From an uncultured Peptoniphilus sp. (GTDB taxonomy: Bacteria; Bacillota; Clostridia; Tissierellales; Peptoniphilaceae), in the NCBI GenBank assembly GCA_902488455.1, contig CABTWG010000067.1:1-5217 (forward strand): DNA of 5,217 nt. The letters are read 5' to 3'. Each line of letters opens with the position of its first letter. Position 1 is the stretch's first letter. A program made the translations under genes and the position numbers. Below, piece by piece: positions 1 to 5,217 of this stretch. The notes under the pieces are model-generated. The model had not been told where the DNA came from. It made no database searches and worked only from the letters and a program-made list of their open reading frames with translations.

Positions 1-1
1 A

Positions 2-2437
2 ACTGGTGAAGGTAAGACTTTGGTTGCTACTTTACCTGCTTATCTAAACGCTATTTCTGAAAAGGGTGTCCATGTTGTAACTGTCAACGACTACCTTGCT
101 AGCCGTGATAAGCTTTGGATGGGTAAGGTCTATGAATTTCTAGGCCTTAGCGTTGGATGTATCATCCACGGTCTAACTCCTGAAGAGAGAAAAGAAGCTT
201 ACAATGCTGATATTACTTACGGTACCAACAATGAGTTTGGTTTCGACTACCTTAGAGACAACATGGTTATCTATAAAGAAGAAATGGTTCAAAGACCTCT
301 TAACTACTGTATCGTCGACGAAGTTGACTCTATCCTTATTGACGAGGCTAGAACTCCACTTATTATTTCTGGGCGTGGCGACGAAAGTACAGATCTATAT
401 GTTAGAGCTCGTGACTTCGTAAATACTCTTAGCCACAGGGTTAAGACTGAAGAAGAAACTAGTTTTGAAAGATTCAATCGTACTTTTGAAGAAGAAACCG
501 TTGATTATGTTGTAAATGAAAAGGACAAGACTTCTACCCTTACTGATAAAGGGGTTACTAAGGCTGAAAAATATTTCGGCGTAGATAATTTAACCGACCT
601 AGACAATATGGAACTTCAACACCATATAAACCAAGCTCTTAAGGCTCAAGGTAATATGAAGAAGGACATCGACTACGTTGTTAAAGACGGCGAAATCATA
701 ATCGTCGATGAGTTTACTGGTCGTTTGATGTTTGGTCGTAGATATTCTGAAGGTCTTCACCAAGCTATTGAAGCTAAAGAAGGTCTTACAGTTCAAGCTG
801 AATCTAAGACTCTTGCTACTATTACATTCCAAAACTACTTTAGAATGTATAGAAAACTTGCAGGTATGACTGGTACTGCTATGACTGAAGAAGGTGAATT
901 TAGAGATATTTACCACATAGACGTTGTTGAAATCCCTACCAACAAACCTGTTATTAGAAGCGATGAAAATGACTCTATCTACAAATCTGAAGATGCAAAA
1001 TTCAGAGCTGTTACTAGAGAAATCGAAGAATGTCACGCTAAAGGTCAACCGGTTCTAGTTGGTACTATTTCAATTGAAAAATCTGAAGAGCTTTCTAAAT
1101 ATTTAAAGAGAGCTGGCATTAAACACAATGTGTTAAACGCTAAGAACCACGAACAAGAATCTGAAATTGTTGCTCAAGCTGGTCGTTTCGGTGCTGTTAC
1201 CATCGCTACTAACATGGCTGGTCGTGGTACGGATATCGTGCTTGGTGGTAACCCAGAGTTCATGGCTAAAAACCAAATGAAGAAAGAAGGCTTGGAAGAA
1301 GAAGTTCTAAACCAAGTAGATTCTTACAACGAAACTACTGACGAAGCAGTAATCGAAGCTAGAAAGAAATACCAAGATCTAGTTAAAAAATATAAAGAAG
1401 AAACTGATAAGGAAGCTGACGATGTAAGAGCTGCCGGCGGTCTACACATAATCGGTACTGAAAGACATGAATCAAGACGTATTGACAACCAACTTAGAGG
1501 ACGTTCTGGACGTCAAGGAGACCCTGGTTCTTCAAGATTCTATATCTCTGCAGACGACGATTTAATCAGACTTTTCGCTGGTGATAGATTTAAAAACACA
1601 ATGGAAAGAATCGACGCTCCTGAAGATGAACCTATTGAATCTGGAATTCTTACAAAGCTTATTGAATCTGCCCAAAGAAAGGTAGAAGGTAACAACTTCT
1701 CTATTCGTAAAAATGTCCTACAATACGACGACGTTATGAATAAACAAAGAGAAGTTATCTACAAAGAACGTAGAAAAGTTCTTGAAGGTGAAGATATCCA
1801 CGCTGATATCCAAGCTATGATAAACGACGTTATCGAAAAGAACGTCCACTTCTACAACAAGATGGACCACAATAACAAGCACTACCTAGACATGGACGGA
1901 ATCGTAAACTTCGCTACCAATATCTTTGGATTTGAAAAGAATTTCTTAGATAGCTACTCTGGCAATTCTGTAGAAGATCTAATCGCATACGTTGAAGATT
2001 TAGCTGCTAAGAAGTATAAAGATAAAGAAGAAGAGTTCACCGCTGATAAATTTAGAGAGATAGAAAGAGTTGTACTTTTACAAGTAGTTGACCAAAAGTG
2101 GATGGATCACATCGACGCTATGGATCAGCTAAGAACAGGTATTGGACTTCGTGCAGTAGGTCAAGTGGACCCTGTGCGTGCCTATGCTCAAGAAGGATTC
2201 GACATGTTTGAAGAGATGAACGAATCTATAAAAGAAGACACTGTAAAGATGCTATTCCACATCTACAACCCTGAAAAGGTGCAAAGAGTTAGAGTGGCTA
2301 AAGAGGTTGAAACTGTAGATCCTGATTCAGGAAAACAAAAACCTTACGAAAGAAAGACTAAAAAGATAGGAAGAAACGATCCTTGCCCATGTGGCAGCGG
2401 AAAGAAATATAAAAACTGCCATGGCAAAAATATTTAA
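2..2437 (+). CDS. secA: Protein translocase subunit SecA (5' end cut off by window edge)
   Basis: SecA is the cytosolic/peripheral-membrane ATPase that pushes preproteins through SecYEG. The first full codon (base 2) already lies in Walker A (TGEGKT). About 100 N-terminal residues are therefore missing, and 811 are visible. Counted from that codon, the order is: Walker B DEVD at 106-109 followed by SILIDEARTPLIISG; the preprotein cross-linking region; AGMTGTA at 287-293; the second nucleotide-binding domain with TNMAGRGTDIVLGG at 403-416; GTERHESRRIDNQLRGRSG from 485; the helical-wing/scaffold segment with QVVDQKWMDHIDAMDQLR from 694; and a C-terminal SEC-C zinc motif (GRNDPCPCGSGKKYKNCHG) from 790. 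Between VLGGN and AAGGL lie about 60 mostly charged residues, an insertion I recall from clostridial SecA and absent from the Bacillus protein. The estimated full length is ~910 residues. Codon choice (GCT, GGT, GTT) suggests high expression. The stop overlaps the next gene by 17 bases. Any TTG at base 20 is not a start, since the frame is open to the window edge. Confidence 0.98.
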   Translation, partial: TGEGKTLVATLPAYLNAISEKGVHVVTVNDYLASRDKLWMGKVYEFLGLSVGCIIHGLTPEERKEAYNADITYGTNNEFGFDYLRDNMVIYKEEMVQRPLNYCIVDEVDSILIDEARTPLIISGRGDESTDLYVRARDFVNTLSHRVKTEEETSFERFNRTFEEETVDYVVNEKDKTSTLTDKGVTKAEKYFGVDNLTDLDNMELQHHINQALKAQGNMKKDIDYVVKDGEIIIVDEFTGRLMFGRRYSEGLHQAIEAKEGLTVQAESKTLATITFQNYFRMYRKLAGMTGTAMTEEGEFRDIYHIDVVEIPTNKPVIRSDENDSIYKSEDAKFRAVTREIEECHAKGQPVLVGTISIEKSEELSKYLKRAGIKHNVLNAKNHEQESEIVAQAGRFGAVTIATNMAGRGTDIVLGGNPEFMAKNQMKKEGLEEEVLNQVDSYNETTDEAVIEARKKYQDLVKKYKEETDKEADDVRAAGGLHIIGTERHESRRIDNQLRGRSGRQGDPGSSRFYISADDDLIRLFAGDRFKNTMERIDAPEDEPIESGILTKLIESAQRKVEGNNFSIRKNVLQYDDVMNKQREVIYKERRKVLEGEDIHADIQAMINDVIEKNVHFYNKMDHNNKHYLDMDGIVNFATNIFGFEKNFLDSYSGNSVEDLIAYVEDLAAKKYKDKEEEFTADKFREIERVVLLQVVDQKWMDHIDAMDQLRTGIGLRAVGQVDPVRAYAQEGFDMFEEMNESIKEDTVKMLFHIYNPEKVQRVRVAKEVETVDPDSGKQKPYERKTKKIGRNDPCPCGSGKKYKNCHGKNI

Positions 2438-4205
2438 ATTTGAAAGACCTGTAAAGGGTCTTTCTTTTAATAGAAAAAACTACAATAAATACTTTCTGTA
2501 CTCTGCATTTGTACTACTATTCTTAGTTTCCTTTCAACTAATATTTTCAAGTGCAGTCTACACAATCAAGTTTCTACATGGAAATGATAAAGAATATTTA
2601 AAGGATATATTCAATCTTTCTAGGTTTATATTCTTTGCCCTATCGACACTTAACTTTATAATCTTCTTCGACATTGTAAAGAAAAAGAGGTACGCATACC
2701 TACTAGAACTATTTTCATTATTTCTTCTCATCTGCCTTAGAGTAATAAGACATGGCATCTTGGGAAAATACTTAATTCCAATTTACCTCTATATATTTAT
2801 CGTACTATATCTAAACAACGGATACTTCACAGTGAATGTATTGGGATTTAAGAGAAAGTCATTCTTTATAAGGCTATTTGCAACACTTGCAATTATATTT
2901 ACTCAATCGATCGTTCTTGTAGTGTTCATCTCCAAGAGATTTAATCTCCATCTATCCTTTAGAGAAATTTTAAAAAATGCATTTTACGGAATATTTGGCA
3001 TAAGCACCCTAGATATATTTCTACCAAAAAATATATTTCTAAGATATCAGTCCACAATTTGGATTCAACTAATCTTTGCGCTTATAATATTTCTTGCAAT
3101 TGCACTTAAACCAATCTTTGAAAAATCTTACAATTTTAATATAGACGATGTAGAGAGCTTCATCCTTGAATATGGAAAGAACCCTCTCTCCTACTTAATT
3201 TTGGAAGATGATAAGAACATCTTCTATTCGGAAAGAGTTAGAGGTCTCGTTGGATACAAGATTGTCAGCGGAGTTTTTGTAATCTTGGGAGACATAGTGG
3301 TTGAAGAAGGTGGAGAGAGAACATTTATTGAGGAGCTACTTGAGTTTTGTAAATATCAAAAGCTAGAAATTTTATTTCTAAACTCCACTGGCGAATATAA
3401 AAAAGAACTTTTATCCTTTGGACTTCACCAAGCAAAGTACGGAGAAGACTGTATCTTTGCCCTCGATGAATACGACTTAAAGGGCAAGAGAGCTCAAAAG
3501 ATAAGAACAGCTATAAACAAATCTAAGAAGCTCGGTGTGGAAGTCCACGAATATAAAATAAATGAAAAGAGAGATGAATTTATCGAAAATTCATTTAGAG
3601 AAATTACCGACGAATGGGTAAGAGATAAGGGATCCATGATGTTGGAATTTACCGTCGGATCTATGAATCTTGAAACACCTGAAAACCGTAGATATTTCTA
3701 CAGTATTTTAGACGGAGTGATAATCGCATTTGTAGTCTTTGTACCATATAGTAACAAAAAAGGCTACATCGCAGATATTACAAGGCGTCGTGAAGGATCG
3801 CCTCAAGGTGCTATCGAATCCATAATCTATGAAGGATTTATGACCTTGAAAGAAGAAGGCGCAGAAGAAGGAAATATGGGTCTGTGTCCACTTTACAATG
3901 TGGTGGACGACTTCTCTGGATTTAGTGAAAAGTTTTTAAATGAAATCTACGAAAGATTTTCGAAATTCTATAATTTTAAAGCTCTTCGCCATTCAAAGGA
4001 AAAGTATGGACCAACCACTTGGAAGAACAGATATCTATACTACAGTGGCAAGAACTTCTTCAAGATCTTGACCGCAATAGTCCTTTGCCACTTCCCTAAA
4101 AATATGTGGAAGTATGTGTCAACACAAATGTTGGATTTTGTAAAAGATAAAATAAGTTCTGAAAACTCAAGTAAAGATGATTTCGATGAAAGAAATAGAG
4201 AATAA
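2421..4205 (+). CDS. MprF-type phosphatidylglycerol aminoacyltransferase (short form, DUF2156 domain)
   Basis: This is a probable membrane enzyme moving an amino acid (lysine in the type case) from aminoacyl-tRNA onto phosphatidylglycerol, which reduces surface negative charge. It has 594 residues from ATG 2421. A basic N-terminus (NRKNYNK) precedes about six hydrophobic segments near residues 24-48, 65-85, 91-109, 117-132, 148-170 and 212-232. A soluble domain at ~240-545 carries LPG-synthase signatures: FYSERVRGLVGYKIVSG (268-284), VILGD (287-291), LKGKRAQKIRTAINK (353-367), DEWVRDKG (397-404), ADITRRREGSPQGAIE (451-466) and GLCPLYNV (487-494). Full MprF proteins have ~840 residues and ~14 membrane segments, so the flippase half is absent here. 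GTG 2391 is also in frame, but it would add ten residues encoded by secA's conserved zinc motif; no other ATG follows until ~3637. The Shine-Dalgarno sequence is weak (GGAAAG, 16 bases upstream), so coupling to secA translation is likely. Amino-acid specificity cannot be read from the sequence. Confidence 0.85.
   Translation: MAKIFKFERPVKGLSFNRKNYNKYFLYSAFVLLFLVSFQLIFSSAVYTIKFLHGNDKEYLKDIFNLSRFIFFALSTLNFIIFFDIVKKKRYAYLLELFSLFLLICLRVIRHGILGKYLIPIYLYIFIVLYLNNGYFTVNVLGFKRKSFFIRLFATLAIIFTQSIVLVVFISKRFNLHLSFREILKNAFYGIFGISTLDIFLPKNIFLRYQSTIWIQLIFALIIFLAIALKPIFEKSYNFNIDDVESFILEYGKNPLSYLILEDDKNIFYSERVRGLVGYKIVSGVFVILGDIVVEEGGERTFIEELLEFCKYQKLEILFLNSTGEYKKELLSFGLHQAKYGEDCIFALDEYDLKGKRAQKIRTAINKSKKLGVEVHEYKINEKRDEFIENSFREITDEWVRDKGSMMLEFTVGSMNLETPENRRYFYSILDGVIIAFVVFVPYSNKKGYIADITRRREGSPQGAIESIIYEGFMTLKEEGAEEGNMGLCPLYNVVDDFSGFSEKFLNEIYERFSKFYNFKALRHSKEKYGPTTWKNRYLYYSGKNFFKILTAIVLCHFPKNMWKYVSTQMLDFVKDKISSENSSKDDFDERNRE
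2442..2468 (+). terminator. Terminator-like hairpin just after secA, inside the next gene's start
   Basis: GAAAGACC (2442-2449) pairs perfectly with GGTCTTTC (2457-2464) around a 7-base loop, followed by TTTT and then AATAG. It begins five bases after the secA stop, as a Rho-independent terminator would, but it lies within codons 8-16 of the synthase gene starting at 2421. The U-tract is short, so termination may be partial. Ribosomes starting at 2421 would cover and melt the stem. It could be the secA terminator with leak-through, an attenuator for the downstream genes, or chance. Confidence 0.5.
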
Positions 4206-4908
4206 AAAATTAAAAAGTGATGAAATTTTAATAAACTATGTGGATGAAGGCAGTGGAACAACACTTCTTTTCCTCCACGGAAACCTGGTGTCCCACCACT
4301 ATTTCAAGAAAGAAATCTTGGAATTTAAAAATAGATTTCGAGTTGTGGCGCCAGATACAAGAGGACATGGACAGTCAAGCTTTGGAAGTGGTCCAGTAAA
4401 CCTAGATACACTTTCTGATGATTTGCACACTCTTATAAAGAGTCTTGATCTAAAAGATATAGTCCTAATTGGACATTCCGACGGAGCAAATATCGCGTTA
4501 AAATACCTAACAAAGTACGACGACGTCATCGGAGCAGTGAGCCTATCTGGAAATATATCTCCCAAGGGACTCTTTAGAATTCCATATCTATTCTTTGAAA
4601 TGAGAAGAAAGATAACTCATTTCTTGGGAAGATTTAACGAAAAATATCGAGAAAGATCCATCCTTCTGTCTCTTATCACAGAGAGTCAAAATATATCTAT
4701 GGAGGATCTTAAAAAGATAAAAGTCCCAGTGCTCTATGTAGTTGGAAGTAAGGACATTATCGACATCAACCATACCAATAAAATGGTGACAAACACTCCT
4801 AAGGGAAGCCTTTACATTGCAAAGGGCGTCGGTCATCATGTGCTTAAGAACTATCTCCCAGCTGAGAAATTAATAGAAGAATTTGCAAACTCATTAATAG
4901 AAAAGTAA
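4177..4908 (+). CDS. Alpha/beta hydrolase, soluble, substrate unknown
   Basis: This is a serine hydrolase of the alpha/beta fold, with 243 residues from ATG 4177. An equally plausible ATG lies at 4186 (240 residues), and neither has a clear Shine-Dalgarno sequence. Visible motifs are the oxyanion-hole segment LFLHGN (31-36), DTRGHGQS (60-67), nucleophile elbow GHSDG with Ser101, acid Asp193 in VVGSKD, and base His220 in GVGHH. The triad is complete and the length is typical of small esterases/lipases. The lid region (~126-165) is rich in aromatic and basic residues (FRIPYLFFEMRRK), which might touch membranes; that is inference. There is no signal peptide or membrane segment, so it is likely cytosolic. 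The start overlaps the upstream synthase gene by 29 (or 20) bases, implying translational coupling. Known aminoacyl-phosphatidylglycerol hydrolases linked to MprF enzymes share this fold, making a lipid-related role plausible but unproven. Other esterase, lipase or peptidase activities fit equally well. Confidence 0.88.
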   Translation: MISMKEIENKKLKSDEILINYVDEGSGTTLLFLHGNLVSHHYFKKEILEFKNRFRVVAPDTRGHGQSSFGSGPVNLDTLSDDLHTLIKSLDLKDIVLIGHSDGANIALKYLTKYDDVIGAVSLSGNISPKGLFRIPYLFFEMRRKITHFLGRFNEKYRERSILLSLITESQNISMEDLKKIKVPVLYVVGSKDIIDINHTNKMVTNTPKGSLYIAKGVGHHVLKNYLPAEKLIEEFANSLIEK

Positions 4909-4936
4909 TCCATACTCAAAAGAGTGTGGATTTTTT
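4907..4936 (+). terminator. Rho-independent terminator after the hydrolase gene
   Basis: The arm AATCCATACTC (4907-4917) pairs with GAGTGTGGATT (4922-4932) through 11 base pairs, one of them a G-U wobble, around an AAAA loop. A T-run follows (T 4931-4936, partly used by the stem). The stem begins within the TAA stop codon of the hydrolase (4906-4908). This is a standard intrinsic terminator placed to end the secA-synthase-hydrolase transcript. Confidence 0.9.
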
Positions 4937-4955
4937 ATTGAAATGCACAGTCTAG

Positions 4956-5034
4956 CTGAAGTTATGGTCTCAGTTTTAAGAATATCGAAAATGACGAAGT
5001 CATCGAAGTCTAATGGTCTAGCCTTGGTTAGATC
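4956..5034. other. Non-coding stretch with two small hairpins
   Basis: This lies downstream of the terminator and shows no convincing gene. ATGAC (4991-4995) and GTCAT (4999-5003) form a 5-bp hairpin with a GAA loop, flanked by CGAAA on the left and CGAAG on the right. GGTCTAGC (5015-5022) and GTTAGATC (5027-5034) form an 8-bp stem with two G-U pairs and a CTTG loop. The 9-mer CTGAAGTTA at 4956-4964 recurs at 5166-5174, directly abutting the second repeat copy. The stretch may be part of a composite interspersed repeat or a small structured RNA; neither can be settled from one copy. Confidence 0.4.
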
Positions 5035-5050
5035 TGCCACTCAACATGGT

Positions 5051-5093
5051 CATCCTGAGCGAAAAAGGCATTAGCCTTTGGAGTCGAAGGATC
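5051..5093 (+). repeat. Interspersed palindromic repeat, copy A
   Basis: This is a 43-base unit beginning CATCCTGAGCGAAA and ending AGTCGAAGGATC. Outer arms ATCCT (5052-5056) and AGGAT (5088-5092) pair. Inner arms AAAGGC (5064-5069) and GCCTTT (5074-5079) pair around an ATTA loop. GAGCGAA on the left and AGTCGA on the right stay largely unpaired between the two stems. A second copy sits in inverted orientation at 5175-5217. Sequences with CCTGAGCGAA...TCGAAGGATC are, from memory, scattered in intergenic DNA of many bacteria; I could not search for this. Confidence 0.8.
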
Positions 5094-5174
5094 TTACATG
5101 ATTTCAAGAAATCTAAAATTTTATAAATAAAGATTTTTAAAAAATCATTTGCAATGATTGCTCTTCTGAAGTTA
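5094..5174. other. AT-rich spacer between inverted repeat copies
   Basis: These 81 bases separate the two repeat copies. They are very AT-rich and have no open frame of note. AATCATT (5143-5149) and AATGATT (5153-5159) form a 7-bp hairpin with a TGC loop. The last nine bases (CTGAAGTTA, 5166-5174) are a direct repeat of 4956-4964. If 5051-5217 is one mobile unit, this would be its non-coding core. Confidence 0.4.
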
Positions 5175-5217
5175 GACCCATTCGACTACAGAGCCCCCGG
5201 CTCTTTCGCTCAGGGTG
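5175..5217 (-). repeat. Interspersed palindromic repeat, copy B (inverted, at window edge)
   Basis: Read on the minus strand it starts CACCCTGAGCGAAA and ends AGTCGAATGGGTC, 43 bases like copy A. The outer arms are ACCC (5176-5179) and GGGT (5213-5216). The inner arms are AGAGCC (5189-5194) and GGCTCT (5198-5203) around CCC. The unpaired blocks GAGCGAA and AGTCGAA match copy A, while the stems differ by compensating changes. The window ends at the last recognisable base, so the outer boundary may lie further on. Confidence 0.75.

Noticed and set aside
599..1048. 149-codon open frame on the minus strand
   Set aside because: It lies wholly inside secA, which is unmistakable on the + strand. 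Its product is Phe/Ser/Asn-rich as expected for an antisense shadow of AAA/GAA-rich coding DNA, and resembles no family I know.
2391..2420. GTG at 2391 as the synthase start
   Set aside because: It would add ten residues encoded by out-of-frame secA zinc-motif codons, with no Shine-Dalgarno sequence. ATG 2421 gives a normal short basic N-terminus before the first membrane segment.
2300..2420. Separate promoter for the synthase gene
   Set aside because: I found no credible -35/-10 pair at proper spacing in the 3' end of secA. AT-rich words are present but no better than background.
4040..4839. Minus-strand open frames of 74-88 codons over the synthase 3' end and the hydrolase
   Set aside because: All are antisense to well-supported coding regions and show no recognisable motifs or start signals.
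4894..5040. 48-codon open frame on the minus strand from a GTG (starts VADLTKARPLDFDDF)
   Set aside because: It runs back through the terminator into the 3' end of the hydrolase gene, starts at a GTG immediately after a stop, and has no ribosome binding site. I cannot support it as a gene, although such stretches may recur if the region is a repeat.
4943..5074. 43-codon open frame on the + strand (starts MHSLAEVMVSV)
   Set aside because: It begins just past a strong terminator, has no Shine-Dalgarno sequence, and its last codons are the palindromic repeat itself. It is most likely chance translation of repeat DNA.
5051..5217. CRISPR array
   Set aside because: There are only two copies, in inverted rather than direct orientation, each internally palindromic and with diverged sequence. 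The 81-base spacer is too long and AT-rich.

Overview
The window looks like a chromosomal segment of a low-GC, Gram-positive-type anaerobe (Firmicutes/Bacillota). My best guess is the Clostridia/Tissierellia side, for example the Peptoniphilaceae, but this is not proven. The reasons are AT-rich DNA with AGA/ATA/AAA-rich codons, a SecA with the long charged insertion after the VLGGN motif and a C-terminal SEC-C zinc motif, and an MprF-type lipid aminoacylation gene.

Layout: all three protein genes lie on the + strand and overlap head to tail. (1) Bases 2-2437 hold the 3' nine-tenths of secA, the ATPase motor of the general secretion pathway. The window opens inside its Walker A motif. (2) Bases 2421-4205 hold a 594-residue membrane protein with about six N-terminal membrane segments and a C-terminal MprF/LPG-synthase (DUF2156) domain. 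It probably transfers an amino acid from aminoacyl-tRNA to phosphatidylglycerol. (3) Bases 4177-4908 (or from 4186) hold a soluble alpha/beta hydrolase with an intact catalytic triad. A strong intrinsic terminator (4907-4936) ends the group. A second terminator-like hairpin (2442-2468) lies just after the secA stop but inside the first codons of the synthase gene, so it may limit read-through from secA into the downstream pair.

The last ~280 bases (4937-5217) hold no convincing gene. They contain a chain of small hairpins and two 43-base copies of an interspersed palindromic repeat in inverted orientation (5051-5093 and 5175-5217). The copies share unpaired blocks, while their stems differ by paired, compensating substitutions. 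This resembles a REP/BIME-type or MITE-like unit; the second copy touches the window edge.

How the genes may work together: SecA drives protein export. The synthase plausibly lowers the negative charge of the membrane (resistance to cationic peptides). The translationally linked hydrolase could act on the same lipids, for example as an aminoacyl-PG hydrolase, but that last step is inference from gene order. I see no clearly novel defence or mobile system. The most notable items are the covarying repeat pair, the terminator inside a start region, and the synthase-hydrolase pair.
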